Of a DNA stretch of 64,000 bases, positions 49,961-62,702 are shown one piece after another. The DNA is from Aselliscus stoliczkanus (taxonomy: Eukaryota; Chordata; Mammalia; Chiroptera; Hipposideridae), in contig CM066732.1 of the NCBI GenBank assembly GCA_033961575.1, forward strand, positions 68,796,687 through 68,860,686. The letters run 5' to 3'. The notes below the pieces were generated by a model, which did not search any database, was not told where the DNA came from, and saw nothing but the letters and a program-made list of their open reading frames with translations. A program made the position numbers and the translations under genes. How positions within the stretch are numbered: the stretch's first letter is position 1; the number at the start of each line of letters is the position of its first letter.

Positions 49961-51116
49961 AAGTAATTGAGACACCGCATATAATTTAGACCAAAAACAC
50001 AGGGAATTCTCAGATGTCACATAGTTCTAACTTGTTTTTATATTTCTTTTTTGAGATGGCATTTCTCTGAAAATATCTTGGTAATTGTTCATGTCATGTT
50101 CGATTTCCTTTTTGAACTTAAAGATAAACAGTGATTTACTAGGGATATGTGTTTCAGGCCTAAGAAAATGAATATACTGAAACATGTTGACACAAAAGAT
50201 GAATTCTCCTCTGCCAGCATTTCTGTACAGTCTCTAATCTTGCTTTATAATTAATTAGCTGTCAGATCTGCTAAACTTCCATGAAGAGACTACACAGATG
50301 TCATGGCAAATTGTTCCTGAAATTAAGATCTGAACTGGGAATGTTCTTCATCCTGACCTTACAATTCTCTTTATTGATTTTCCTATCATTTTCACCTATT
50401 GAGAACACAAAGAAATGGAAATGGTGCTTTATTTTTTTCTAAGAAGGAATTGTCATGTAATAATTGAAGAAATAGTTTAATGTTTATCTCTAAAATTTTG
50501 TGTATAATATATATATAAAACATACATATAATATATATATCATTATGTAACAGCACTCAAAAGTTGAAGTTACAACATGCATATAAGATGATACATTACA
50601 CAGTTTAGATATTTAATATTTAAAATGGATTTGTAAAATGAAGACACTGAAAATTTAATTGGAATAAATGACTGAAACAATATCTTTTAGTTTTCTCTCA
50701 TTCTAAATTACCTTAATATATTTTATATTATTTTTTTATTTGTTAAAAATTTATTAATTTTATTTGTGAAGAAGTCAATTTAAATATTAACATGGCTTAT
50801 GCAAGTTCCAATGCACATTTTGGAGTCATTTGAAAAATAAAATATCTTCATTACATTGCAATATAATTAGATAAATAAGGATTTATCAACTTTATAATGT
50901 AATATTAAATGGAGACTATGTAATATATTTGATCATATATTCATGTCTATAAATATTTGCCATATTTTGGCATATCGTAATTACAAATTCTAATTTCCCT
51001 AGTGAACACTATATAATTAGAATGTTCTGATGGCATTAAAAATTCCATGTGAATATTTCAATTGAGTATAATTCCACTGTATTAATTACAGTACACAGAT
51101 GTGATATTATTAAGAT
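49961..51116. other. AT-rich DNA with no recognised feature
   Basis: Short TA runs near 50508-50541. No other signal. Confidence 0.55.
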
Positions 51117-51131
51117 AAAAATGACAGAATA
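51117..51131. repeat. TSD of SINE (left)
   Basis: AAAAATGACAGAATA against AAAAATGGCACAATA at 51572-51586, 13 of 15 equal. Confidence 0.8.
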
Positions 51132-51571
51132 TGGGCTGGCCGAGTCATGCGCTGGTTAGGAGTTGGCTTGGGATGCCAGCTCTGAGCAGCAGGGCCCCAG
51201 TTCAGATCCCACATGAGGACCAGTGACGCTGCCCCCTCTACAGCTGACAACAGCTCAACCTGGAGCTGGTTTCCCGTGAGTTGCAGGCGACGTTGTAGGC
51301 TGCAGCCCGTGCTACAGGGGGCTGTCATGAGCTACTGTGAGTGGCTGGCGGCCGGCGGCAGCTGGCATGAGCTGCCTTGAGCAACTGTGAGAGGCTGTCC
51401 AATGACCAGCAACCGACTGCCTCACCCAGGAAGAGTACAGTGATAATACCAACATTAGCCAGTGAAGTGACGTCCTCCACAACTAAACTGAAGAACAAGA
51501 AGTGACAACAGCTTGTCTGTTCCCCTTTCCCGATTGCGCAATAAAATCTTTAAAAACAAACAAAGGAACAA
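51132..51571 (+). mobile_element. tRNA-headed bat SINE
   Basis: Starts 'GGGCTGGCCGAGTCATGCGC'; the B box is 'AGTTCAGATCC' near 51199-51209. The body matches the SINE at 31570 ('ACAGCTGACAACAGCTCAAC', 'CACAACTAAACTGAAGAACA'). It ends 'GCGCAATAAAATCTTTAAAA': AATAAA plus a TCTTT terminator, as in T+ SINEs. Confidence 0.92.
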
Positions 51572-51779
51572 AAAAATGGCACAATAGCTGAGTATTCAGT
51601 ATTTATAGGGACAATCCGGTGTAAAGCACAGTGTTAACCAATGAGGTTTCACATAAATATTTGTACACTACAAATTATTTCTTGAAAACGGTTTCCCGAA
51701 ATAAATATGCTAGGCATACATCTTGATTAATAGAGAATTCTTCATTAGCAGAAGTTCATAAAATTACCCCAAGAAGTGG

Positions 51780-52330
51780 ATAAAGCAGAGTTCTGGCTCC
51801 TTCACAACCTGCTCTCTGAGTTGGGCCTTCCCGTTCCGGAACCACGCCGCCTTTCATCTGGAGACAGGACGTCCAGGTCCACGTGTATGGCTAGCGTCCA
51901 TCGGGGCCCAGGTAGCAGATGTGGCTAGTAGAGCCAATTCTGCTTGACCAGGGGCACCAGGTAGAGGCAGGTGTAGGCCCGCCAGGCATGCACTCAGGCT
52001 CACTCAGTTGCTGTCAGTTCTCCAAGAGGCAGCCCATGGGGCTGCCCCATCAACCACACACTGTCACAACAGGCCATGCCGGCTGTCCTCTGCTGCCATT
52101 CCTCCTGAAAACATCTTGGTACACGGAGATCAGGGTCAGTCACAGGCCTCAGTGTGTGACCTGCTGCGACCTTCACTGAACTCCGGAGCAGCCTGGAGGA
52201 CCAGCGGCCTGAACTCCACTTGCCATGCATGACTGCTGGTGTTTCTCCTGCTGTATTCAATCCAGAGACTCAGAACCTGACCTGGCTTGATTCCACGCCC
52301 TTTATCGACTGTCTCCTGACATCATTCAAT
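51780..52330. other. GC-rich patch, unrecognised
   Basis: Clearly GC-richer than its surroundings, with sharp edges. Minus strand 52000-52260 is open for 86 codons and plus strand 51919-52179 for 86, but neither shows a domain I know. It could be a decayed retrocopy or a gene fragment. No poly(A) or TSD seen. Confidence 0.3.
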
Positions 52331-52541
52331 GTTCTACTTCCATGATAGAGTTTCCTTCACCTACATAATAAACTACTCACTCAAAACCAGGTGAGACTAT
52401 ACTTCTAGTATATTATGTCTTAAGACAAGGGTAGTTTTTCTTTATTGTATCAATAATTAGGCAACCTGAGGACATCATTTAGTATATTTGCTATTCTGCT
52501 ATTAAAATACTAGCCTAGTGATAAATTGATCACACTCTATT

Positions 52542-52551
52542 AAAAGTTTAA
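52542..52551. repeat. TSD of the plus-strand L1 (left)
   Basis: AAAAGTTTAA, repeated exactly at 60451-60460 after the poly(A) tail. Confidence 0.9.
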
Positions 52552-52558
52552 GAGGGAG

Positions 52559-52570
52559 CAAGATGGCGGC
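52559..52570 (+). promoter_or_regulatory. YY1-like site at the L1 5' end
   Basis: CAAGATGGCGGC lies 8 bases inside the element start. Human L1 has a YY1 site of this kind near its 5' end that fixes the transcription start. A role here is inferred from sequence and position. Confidence 0.65.
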
Positions 52571-52679
52571 TGTGAGGAGGGCTCCATAAAATCTCTCCTG
52601 GAAATATCCACAATTTGAACTTCTAATACACTTCAAAGAGACATCTACTCATCACACAGAGCAACTAAGAGTTCCACAC

Positions 52680-53440
52680 AAGGATTGCTGGAAGGTGGGC
52701 AGGCCGGGCGAGTAGGGGAAGAAGGCGGCGAGACGCGTGAGGTGCAGCCCGCACCCGCGGCTGCTGAGTCACAGTGAGTGTTCCCCCGGCTCGCTCCCTG
52801 CGGCCTGCGGCCCACCTAGAGTTCAGCAAGAGCGCGTTGGTTTGCAGTCTGAGGCAGAAGCCTCAGGCCGGGCAAGTGCGGGAGGAGAGAGAGGAGACGA
52901 CTGTGCAGAGGTAGGAGCTGCACCCGCGGCTCACCGGGTCCCCAGGAAGCAGGGTGCAGAGCCCCGCAGTGACAGGGCAAGATCAACCCCTGCACCCTCC
53001 CGGTTCAGGGATCAGTCTCTGTGCCCACCGGGTCCCGCGGAGCGCAGAAGCCTGAAACCCGGGAGCAGGGGAAAACAGAGGACTCACCCGCGGAGAAGCA
53101 GCGCACGCCGGGCGGAGACGCAGATCCCCGAGAGACGGAGCAGGGATCGGAGACGCGCGGAAAGGTGCGCGCAGTCCCCTAAATCCCGGCAGACCGTTTG
53201 GGAGAGCTGCAGGAGATCCGCACGGGCGCGCACCGACTCCAAGGCAGAAGCCTGAAACCCGGGAGCAGGGGAAAAAGAAGACTCACTCGGACAGGCAGCG
53301 CACCGGGCAGAGACGCAGGTCCCCGAGAGACATGGAGCGGTGATCTTAGCCACACGGTAGGGTGCGCAAAATTCCCTAAATCCCGGCAGACCCTTTGGGA
53401 GAGCAGCAGGAACTCCGCTGGAGCATAAGAGGCAAAGGCC
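52680..53440 (+). repeat. GC-rich L1 5' UTR with about two monomers
   Basis: 'GAGACGCAGATCCCCGAGAG' near 53115 and 'GAGACGCAGGTCCCCGAGAG' near 53311 lie about 196 bases apart; 'AGAAGCCTGAAACCCGGGAG' recurs near 53045 and 53246. The minus-strand copy has about three such units. The stretch is CpG-rich and likely part of the promoter. Confidence 0.78.
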
Positions 53441-55163
53441 TTAGCTTAAAACAGTGTTGGAACTGTGGCTTTGTTTACTTTTATGTTTTTTATCTTTTTT
53501 TCCTTTTTCTACTCTTGAACAGAAAGCAAAAAAAAAAAACAATAATTCACCCACTCCCACAAACTTTGGCCCCTGCCAAGACAGTCTTAAACTGACTCCT
53601 GAATGGAGCAATAGGGGCAGACTAGGAAGATATCCTTACCTACAGGGCGTTGAGAATTTCCACCCAGTAAAGGCTGCAGAGTGAGACTACCTACCCCGCC
53701 CCCACCTTTATGCAAGGCTTGGGAGGCAGGGCAGGTTCACCTGCTGAGGCACTAATTAACAGATTCTTAGCAGCAGGCTTTTGGTAGTGAGGAATTCTTT
53801 AATTCTCCAAGGCTGTCAACCCAAAGGGTGCCCAGAGACACTCATTGAGCCTTTGGGGGTGCAGCCTGCCTTGGGACAGGCAAAAGCAAAAAGGCAGTGA
53901 CTTTGTAAAAACCACCAATCACACGTCACAACCACACTCAAGTACAGCAAACCTGCAGGGCCAGGATCACGCTAGGCATCAGGTGGCCTACTGTTCCCAC
54001 AAGACGCACAGGAATTTTTGTACAGCAGACAAACTGAAAAGAGCTTGGTGGACTTTAGCCTAGACCGCCACGGGTATTTTTGCTTTGTTTGGTTTTATTC
54101 TGTTTTGTTTTCCCTTTATTGGCTGCTTATCTTGGTTGTTTTTGGTTTTTATTTCTATTTCATTCTAATCATATTGTAGTTTTTAATATAGGCATATATA
54201 TAGGTGTACATAGGTGAATATATGTCCATATATATGGGTGTGTAGACAAATGTATATATATTATATGTTTTCCTTTTTTCTTTTTCTTTTTCTTTCTTTT
54301 CTTTTTCTTTTTACCCCACCCTCACTTTCTCTCTTATTTTATTCATTCTTCTCACTGCTATACTTTTCCTCTTTTCCTTTTTTCTGCAAATTTTATTTTT
54401 TTAATTTTTCTTACTTTTGTTATTATTATTTTAGTTTATTTTTATTTTTTATTTTTTAGGTATAGCTAATCGGTTTCTCATGTTTATTCTATTTTTTATT
54501 TTAGGATATTGTATTTTATTTTGTTTCCTCTTCTGTTATTATTGAGTGTGTGGTTTCTGTTTTGTTTCTGTTTGTTTTCTTCATTAGTATGATTGATATT
54601 TCTGTACAAGTTGACTGTAGTTTGATGGTTGGTTTTTTTTACTTGTGCGAGCATTTGGTTTCCTTTGGTGGCTGCGGAGGTTGTTCTTGTTGATCTGTTA
54701 TGCTCTAAAATCACTCTGCAGCAGTGGGTCCAAACAAACAGACACAAGAATCATCATACCCAGAGGCCAACTTTAGATAAAACCAGAGCATTTCTGGGTT
54801 TGACATACAAGAGTCACACCCAAAAGGAAGTTGCTACAGGTACTAGGACCCATAGGGTCCAAGTTTCATCAGAGGGGTCAATCCTCTCACAGCAGCTCAT
54901 AAACTGCAGACGCTGCTGATTCTCACAGCTAATCAATCTGGGAGTCAATCCCACCTACTGACAAACCAAAAGTAATCAAAACTAAAACTTCAACAAGTGA
55001 GGACGCACGACACAAGGAACACCTCAGATACAAGCACAGGAGAATAGGGAGACTGAGTAATTCAAATATAAAGGACACACACCATATAAGTTTACCCAGA
55101 AAAGACTGAGAAATCTGGGGGATCTATCTGTTATATTGAAGCAAACACAAAGAGTAAGCCAGA

Positions 55164-56037
55164 ATGGGAAGACAAAGAAACACAACACAAATAAAAGAAC
55201 AGAAGAAACTTCCTGAATCAGTGGAAATAGAGGAAATAGAGGTAAACAACCTATCGGAGACAGAGTTCAGAACACTGATTATTAGAATGTTCAAGGAAAT
55301 TAATGAAAATATAAAGAAGGATAGAGAAATCATGAAAAGCAACCAGCTAGAACTTAAGAACACAATTACTGAAATAAATAAAAAACTTGATGGAATCACT
55401 AGCAGATTGGATGAAGCAGAAAATCGAATCAGTGACTTAGAAGACAAAATAGCAGAAATCACCCATGCGGAACAACAAAAAGAAAAGAGAATGAAAAACA
55501 TGGAAAATAGTTTAAGAGAGCTGGGGGACAACATCAAACGCAATAACCAACGGGTCATTGGAGTACTAGAAGGAGAAAAGAGGGAGCAAGGGATTGAGAA
55601 TATATTTGAAGTAATAATGTCTGAAAACTTCCCTAACCTGGCAAAGGACATTGAAATACAAGCTCAGGAAGTGCAGAGTTCCAACCAGGATGATTCCAAA
55701 CAGGCCCACTCCAAGACACATTATAGTGAAAATGGCAAGGGTTAAGGACAAAGACAGAATCCTTAAAGCAGCAAGGGAAAGGCAGCAAGTTACTTACAAG
55801 GGTACCCCCATAAGATTATCAGCTGACTTTTCTACAGAAACTTTGCAGGCCAGAAGGGAGTGGCAGGAGGTTTTCAAAGTGATGAAAAATAAAGGCCTAC
55901 AACCAAGATTGCTGTATCCAGCAAGGTTATCATTTAAAATTGAAGGCGAGATAAGGAGCTTTGCAGAAAAGAATAAGTTAAGGGAATTCATTACCACCAA
56001 GCCAGCTTTGCAGGAAATGCTAAAAGGGCTTCTTTAA
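55164..56037 (+). pseudogene. L1 ORF1 (RNA-binding protein), one frameshift
   Basis: ATG at 55164. Residues ~45-115 form a coiled coil ('KKLDGITSRLDEAENRISDL'). The RRM part follows ('NSLRELGDNIKRNNQRVIGV'). A 2-base loss at about 55674-55680 ('CAGAGTTCC') ends the first frame at 55745. The C-terminal domain continues in another frame to TAA at 56035-56037 ('PTPRHIIVKMARVKDKDR', 'ETLQARREWQEVFKVMK'). The intact state, CAGAGAGTTCC, is seen at 32121-32131. Apart from this one change the ORF is open, which suggests that it was lost recently. Confidence 0.95.
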
Positions 56038-56067
56038 GTAGAAGAGAAAAACAACCTAAGAAAGACT

Positions 56068-59000
56068 ATGAACACAAATAACAAAATGGCAATAAATACA
56101 CAACTATCAATAATCACATTAAATGTAAATGGATTAAATGCTCCAATAAAAAGACATAGGGTGGCTGAATGGCTGAGAAAGGAAGACCCCAGCATATGCT
56201 GCATACAAGGGACTCACCTCAGATCCAAAGACTCATACAGGCTGAAAGTAAAGGGATGGAGTAAAATATTTCATGCAAATGGTACTGAGAAAAAAGCTGG
56301 AGTAGTGATACTTATATCAGATAAAATGGACTTTAAATTGAAGAATATAACAAAGGACAAAGAAGGACACTTCATAGTAATGAAGTGATCGATCCAACAA
56401 GAGGACATAACTCTAGTAAACATCTATGCACCTCACATAGGAGCCCCTAAATATATAAAACAGATATTGTCAGACATAAAGACAGAGATCAACAGTAACA
56501 CTATCATAGTAGGGGACTTCAACACCCTGCTGTCACTAATGGACAGATCCTCCAGACAGAAAATCAATGTGGAAACAGCGACCTTAAATGACACATTAGA
56601 CCAGCTGGATTTAACAGACATTTTCAGAGCATTTCATCCCAAAGCTACAGAATATACGTTCTTTTCAAGTGCACATGGAACATTTTCTAAGATAGACCAC
56701 ATGTTAGGCCACAAAACAAGTCTCAATAAATTTAAGAAGATTGAAATCATTTCAACTGTATTCTCTGTCCACAATGCTATGAAACTAGAAATCAATTATA
56801 CGAAGAAATCCGGGAAGCTGACAAATAAATGGAGGCTAAACAATATGCTATTAAATAGTGAGTGGGTCACAAATGAGATCAAGGAGGAAATCAAAAGATA
56901 CCTCGAGACAAACGAAAATGAAAACACCACAACCCAAAATCTCTGGGATGCTGGGAAAGCAGTCCTAAGAGGGAAGTTTATAGCAGTGCAAGCCTACCTA
57001 AAGAAGGAAGAAAAATCTCAAATCAACAGGTTATCCTTACACCTAAGGGAACTGGAAAAAGAACAGCAAAAGAGGCCCAAGGGGAGTACAAGAAAGGAGA
57101 TAATAAAGACCAGAGCAGAAATAAACAATATAGAGAACAGAAAAACAATTCAAAAGATCAATGAAACCAAGAGCTGGTTTCTTGAGAAGATAAACAAAAT
57201 TGACAAACCTCTAGCCAGGCTCATCAAAAAAAAAAGAGAGAGGACTCAAATTAGCAAAATCAGGAATGAAAGAGAGGAAATGACTACAGACATCCCAGAA
57301 ATACAAAAAATTCTAAGAAATTACTATGAGCAACTATATGCCAAAAAATTTGACAATCTGGAAGAAATGGATAATTTTCTAGAAGCATACAACCTTCCAA
57401 AGCTAACGCGAGAAGAAACAGAAAATCTAAATACCCTGATTACCACCAAGGAAATTGAATCAGTAATTGACAAGCTCCCAAAAAACTAAAGCCCTGGACC
57501 AGACGGCTTCACAAGTGAATTTTATCAAACATTCAAAAAAGAACTATCACCTATTTTTCTCAAACTATTCCAAAAATTCCAGAAGGAGGGAAGGCTCCCA
57601 AACTCTTTTTATGAAGCCACTATCACCCTGATTCCAAAACCAGATAAAGACATCACAAAAAAGGAAAACTACAGGCCAATCTCCCTGATGAATATAGATG
57701 CAAAAATTCTCAATAAAATATTAGCAAACAGAATTCAGCAATATATTAAGAAGATCATACATCATGATCAAGTGGGATTCATCCCTAGTGCGCAAGGCTG
57801 GTTCAACATCCGTAAATCAATTAATGTGATACACCACATCAACAAATAAGGATAAAGATCACTTGGTCATCTCAATAGATGCAGAAAAAGCATGTGACAA
57901 AATCCAACAGCCATTTATGTTAAAGACCCTTAGCAAAGTGGGAATACAGGGATCATATCTCAACATAACAAAAGCCATATATGATAAACCTACAGCTAAC
58001 ATCATACTCAATGGGGAAAAGCTAAAACCATTCCCCTTAAGATCAGGAACAAGACAAGGCTGTCCACTTTCTCCTCTTTTATTCAACATAGTGCTGGAAG
58101 TTCTAGCCACAGCAATCAGACAACAAAAAGAAATAAAAGGCATCCAAATTGGCAAGGAAGAAGTAAAATTGTCATTATATGCAGATGACATGATACTGTA
58201 TATAGAGAACCCCAAAGACTCCATCAAAAAACTTTTGGAACTGATAGACGAATTCAGTAAAGTAGCAGGATATAAAATCAATGTTCAGAAATCAGTGGCA
58301 TTTGCATATACCAATAATAAACTAATGGAAAGAGAAATTAAGAAAACTGTCCCATTTACAATTGTGTCAAGAACTATAAAATACCTAGGAATAAATTTAA
58401 CCAAAGAAGTGAAAGATCTGTACTCAGAAAATTATAAGACACTGAAGAAAGAAAGCATAGAAGATACAAATAAATGGCAACACCTACCATGCTCATGGAT
58501 AGGAAGAATTAATATAGTTAAAATGTCCATACTGCCTAAAGCAATATATAGATTCAATGCAATTCCTATCAAACTACCAAGGGCATTTTTCACAGAAATA
58601 GAAAATATAATCCTAAAATTTATATGGAATCATAAAAGACCCAGAATAGCCTCGGCAATTCTGAGAAATAAAAACAAAGTCGGGGGGAATCACGCTACCA
58701 GACATCAAAACCTACTACAAGGCCACAGTAATCAAGACAGTTTGGTATTGGCATAAAAACAGGCACATCGATCAGTGGAACAGAACAGAGAGCCCAGAAA
58801 TAAATCCAAGCATTTACGGACAGTTAATCTATGACAAGGGAAGCAAGAATTTACACTGGAGTAAAGATAGTCTATTCAATAAATGGTGCTGGGAAAATTG
58901 GACTGACACATGCAAAAAAATGAAACTTGATCATCTCCTTACGCCTTATACAAGAACAAATTAAAAATGGATTAAAGACTTAAATGTAGGACCTCAAACC

Positions 59001-59909
59001 ATAAAACTCCTAAATGAAAATATAGAGAGTACATTTGCAGACATTACCCGGAGCAATATTTTTACTGATACATCCCTACGGGCAAGGGAAGTAAAAGAAA
59101 AAATGAACATATGGGATTATATCAGACTTAAAAGTTTTTTCACAACAAAGGAAACCATTAATAAAACAAAAGGGAAGCCTACTGAATGGGAGAATATATT
59201 TGCCAATGATATATCTGATAAGGGGTTAATATCCAAAATTTATAAAATACTCATGAAACTCAACACCAAAAAAACAAACAACCCAATTAAAAAATGGGCA
59301 GAAGATATGAAGAGACATTTCTCTAAAGAGGACATACAGATGGCCAACAGGCATATGAAAAAAAGTTCAACCTCACTGGTCATTAGGGAAATGCAAATAA
59401 AAACCACCATGAGATACCACCTCACTCCAGTCAGAATGGCTATCATCAAGAAATCAACAAACAACAAGTGCTGGTGGGGCTGTGGGGAAAAGGGAACCCT
59501 GCTGCATTGTTGGTGGGACTGCAGATTTGTGCAGCCAATATGGAAATCAGTATGGAGGTATCTCAAAGAACTGGAAATAGAGCTACCGTTTGACCCAGCA
59601 ATTCCACTCCTAGGTATTTATCCTGAAAAAACCAAGACACTTATTCAAAAAAAGTTATGCACCCCTATGTTCATAGCAGCACAATTTACAATAGCTAAGA
59701 CTTGGAAACAACCCAAATGCCCATCAGTAGATGACTGGATTAAGAAACTGTGGTATATTTATACAATGGAGTATTACTCTGATATAAAGAGGAGTGAAAT
59801 CGTGCCATTTGCAATGATATGGAAGGACCTAGAGACTATAATGTTGAGTGAAATAAGTCAGTCAGAGAAGGACAAATACCATATGATCTCACTCATAGGT
59901 GGAATCTGA
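56068..59909 (+). pseudogene. L1 ORF2 (endonuclease-reverse transcriptase), broken
   Basis: About 1,280 codons, as in other mammalian L1 ORF2. The likely start is ATG 56086 ('MAINTQLSIITLNVNGLN') or 56068. The endonuclease has 'CIQGTHL' with GGG (56209-56211) in place of the catalytic Glu codon, and a private TGA at 56386-56388; 'SAHGTFSKIDH' is kept. TAA follows KLPKN (57487-57489). A frameshift lies near 57848. The RT has '[12 protein letters not shown]' and YADD (58178-58189). A one-base insertion near 58687 shifts the frame, TAA follows YTRTN (58962-58964), and the C-terminal part is open over 59103-59909 with '[14 protein letters not shown]'. Confidence 0.95.
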
Positions 59910-60293
59910 AAAACTATGAATGAGCAAAGTAAATAGAAACTGTCTGACAGATATAGACGAAAAATCAGGGTTGCTAATTGGGAGAGGAATGGCGATGAGG
60001 AAGAAGGGGAAGTGATTAGACAGCAAAAATAGGCAACTACAATATTGCCACTGGGATAGGAGAAACAGTGTGGGGAATATAATTAATAATGTTGTAAATA
60101 TTCTGTGGAATGTCAGATGATCATAGGTCTTCTTAGGGAGACCATTTCATGGATGGAGTAGAGTTTTGATCACTGCACTGTATTACTAAAGTGGAGGTAG
60201 TATACCTACTGTAATTGAATATATATAGATAGTCATGGGATGTGGATTATACTGTGGAAGAGAGTCAGAGGAAGAGTAATAGATATATATGAT

Positions 60294-60335
60294 ATGGGGG
60301 GGAGTGGGGTGGTGAATTGGGGGTGGGGGGTTGTC
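60294..60335 (+). other. G-rich tract of L1 3' UTR, G-quadruplex candidate
   Basis: Several runs of three or more G within about 45 bases, including a run of eight and a run of six. G-rich 3' UTR tracts are a conserved L1 trait. The minus copy has the matching C-rich tract near 3340-3365, and 34798-34843 carries one too. Confidence 0.7.
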
Positions 60336-60450
60336 ACTTTGAGGGGTAAAATGTATAACTATTGCACTGTGTTGTACACCTGAAACTAATTTTAAAAAAA
60401 TAAATAAAAAAATGTAAAATAAATAAATAAATAAATAAATAATTAAATAA

Positions 60451-60460
60451 AAAAGTTTAA
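60451..60460. repeat. TSD of the plus-strand L1 (right)
   Basis: Exact partner of 52542-52551. Confidence 0.9.
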
Positions 60461-60756
60461 CATTGGTTGAAATTTCTTTTCAATCTTGACTTTAATTTCA
60501 GTTCTAATTTATCATAGTAATAATGATGTCTATAAAGGAGATATCTTTATTAGGTGCTTATAGGGTAAAAACAAGACATGTAAAGTTTTGTTCTTGTTAA
60601 TAATTTAATAATAAATTTAATAAGTTCTCACAGATATAGATATATAGATATTTAATAAACCAGTACCACTAAATTGAAAACTGTTACTCTATTCATTAAC
60701 ATTGTAATTGTTCTGCAATAATTAAGTATATGCTTTACATTTAGATAATTTTAAAA
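60461..60756. other. AT-rich DNA with no recognised feature
   Basis: No signal recognised. Confidence 0.55.
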
Positions 60757-60766
60757 TACACTTTTA
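60757..60766. repeat. TSD of head-only SINE (left)
   Basis: TACACTTTTA, repeated exactly at 60886-60895. Confidence 0.9.
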
Positions 60767-60885
60767 GGGCCGGCCGAGTGGCGTGGTGGTTAAGAGCTGG
60801 CTTGGGATGCCAGCGGCCCTGGTTCGGATCCCACATATGAGGGTCAGTGACACTGCCCTCAAAAAAAAAGAAAAAGAAAAAAAAT
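60767..60885 (+). mobile_element. Head-only SINE (tRNA-like part plus A tail)
   Basis: Contains 'GGGCCGGCCGAGTGGCGTGG', 'GGCTTGGGATGCCAGCGG' and the B box GGTTCGGATCC, then goes from 'CAGTGACACTGCCCTC' straight to an A-rich tail. The ~300-base body of the other SINEs is absent. A 10-base TSD flanks it, so it inserted in this short form. Confidence 0.92.
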
Positions 60886-60895
60886 TACACTTTTA

Positions 60896-62479
60896 ATGAT
60901 TACACAGTCCTCAAAGTAAAGCAGTTACTTTTTTGTACCTGTTACTTTTACCCAAATATTTTGTTATCTATTTATGTGCACATTAACTAATGTCACCTCA
61001 ATTGTTTAATACCTTATTACACTGGACCAAAAGTGAAAAGTCTATTAAATTCATATGATTATAGAGACACCCTTTTCTCATTCTAAAGGGAATATTAAAT
61101 ATGGTTGTGTTTCGGTTTATCATTTAATGGATTTTTATTAATATGTATCTTTATAGGGTTTTAAAATAAGGTAAGAAATTGCATCACTGAAATTCCTTTT
61201 CAGCATCATTACTTTTGCAAATATTATTAAACTACTGTCAAATAGTCATATTTCATAAAATGGCTATATAAATCCAAGATACTGTGCAGATATGCTATAT
61301 AGTCTATTAATATAATACAAAGTAAAAAACAAAGAGGTTTGTTCTGATTAATAATTTAAACAATAAATTTTCTAGAAAATTTAATGAAAAAATTGTATTT
61401 ATAATGGACAATATAAAATACACTGACTCTAAAATGACTTACTGTGCATTAACCTATTTTCACTTTTATTAAAGTGTAAAAATGAAATAATGAAATAATG
61501 TATACATTTTGTCTGGAAATTTTGAGTTCTATACTTAGGTTACATTTAGTAAACAAACCGTTTTTTTCTTCTCCTCAAAAAGATTTGATTTACAGGTAAG
61601 CCTTTTATAAGCAAAGGTTTGATTAAAGTATATAGATAAAGTAATTCTTTCTGGAATAGAGATTAAAAAAAAAAAGAACACTGGTGTATTCATCAACACA
61701 TAATCTTCACTTCGTCTTCCGTGATTGTGCACCATTGAAATACTGAACTGTCCAATGGATTTACCATTACAGTCAAATGTAAGGGAAAATGAAACAGTAA
61801 GAGTAATTATCAGTGTTTGATTATCCCAGTTTTTCAAACATTTATCTCTATAATATAATATTTTGACTTTTCTATAAATGGTGAGCATCAAGTATTTATG
61901 GATTTTTCTCTCCTTTTTTCACTATCTTAAAATCCCTTAAAATCAATAGTTAATTTCATTCATGTATTGTTTTTAGATAAATTAACTTTTTACATTTTTT
62001 ACTGCTCCAACAATTTAATTAAACTTAAGTTAATTATCTTAAAATTAAATTTATATTATTTCATAAAAATAATACTGTTATCTAGCACAAATAATTTATG
62101 AATTCTTATTGGGTGATGTCAAATGATGCACTTAAAAGTTCTAAATTAAACCAGTTAAAATTTTAGGTTGGGGATATGACTTCCAAGGTTATCATAAGTT
62201 TAGAAAAAGGGAGTTTGTGATAATTTGTAAAATATATTTTAATCTTCCATTAAAGATAACATTTAATTTTCTATAGTCTCCTTATATATTTAAATATAAG
62301 TGAAACATGATAAGAATAATATATCGATGAGTCACCAAGCATTCAAAATATTCCTCATCAGGAAAGTAACCTCAAAAATTGTGAACTAAACAACAAAATT
62401 TTTAAAAAGCAAGGTATCAATAATACTATCAAAATATGCCTAAGATTCCAGCTAAAGTTTATTGAAATTACAGATTTGA
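60896..62479. other. AT-rich DNA with no recognised feature
   Basis: A minus-strand frame of 118 codons at 61535-61891 has no recognisable domain and is probably chance. No other signal. Confidence 0.5.
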
Positions 62480-62702
62480 AACAGCTTTACTGAGGCATAA
62501 TTGACATAAATATTGTATATATTTAAGGTGTACAATTTGATGTTTCAATATGCATACTTTGTAAAATGATCACATAATCAAGTTACTTAACAAATTCACA
62601 TAGTTTTTATTTTAGTTTCCTTTTTTTATTTTGTAGTAAAAAAACTGATTTTAACATCTACCCTCTAAGCAGTTTTAAGAATACAATACAATTCTCTTTC
62701 CA

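Larger units (their letters stand above)
52552..60450 (+). mobile_element. Full-length L1 retrotransposon, plus strand
   Basis: 7,899 bases between exact 10-base TSDs. Begins GAGGGAGCAAGATGGCGGC. Parts: GC-rich 5' UTR with monomers, AT-rich 5' UTR tail with a T-rich block (54080-54650), ORF1 (55164-56037), ORF2 (56068-59909), 3' UTR with a G-rich tract (60294-60335) and an A/TAAA-rich tail. It is the closest relative in this window of 3259-11040. Both ORFs are broken, so it cannot move by itself. Confidence 0.97.

Noticed and set aside
52000..52260. Homeodomain-like 'WFRNGKAQLREQ' reading near 51810-51845 (minus strand) as a homeobox relic
   Set aside because: The match is a handful of residues with a stop just upstream and no other homeodomain helices visible.
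52737..53255. 172-codon sense frame in the L1 5' UTR, with a matching 175-codon frame at 10515-11042 (minus)
   Set aside because: Both frames open at GTG, with no ATG within them. The region is very GC-rich, where stop codons are rare by chance, and the protein is low in hydrophobic residues. Not called a gene.
61535..61891. 118-codon minus-strand frame
   Set aside because: No domain, biased composition and featureless surroundings.
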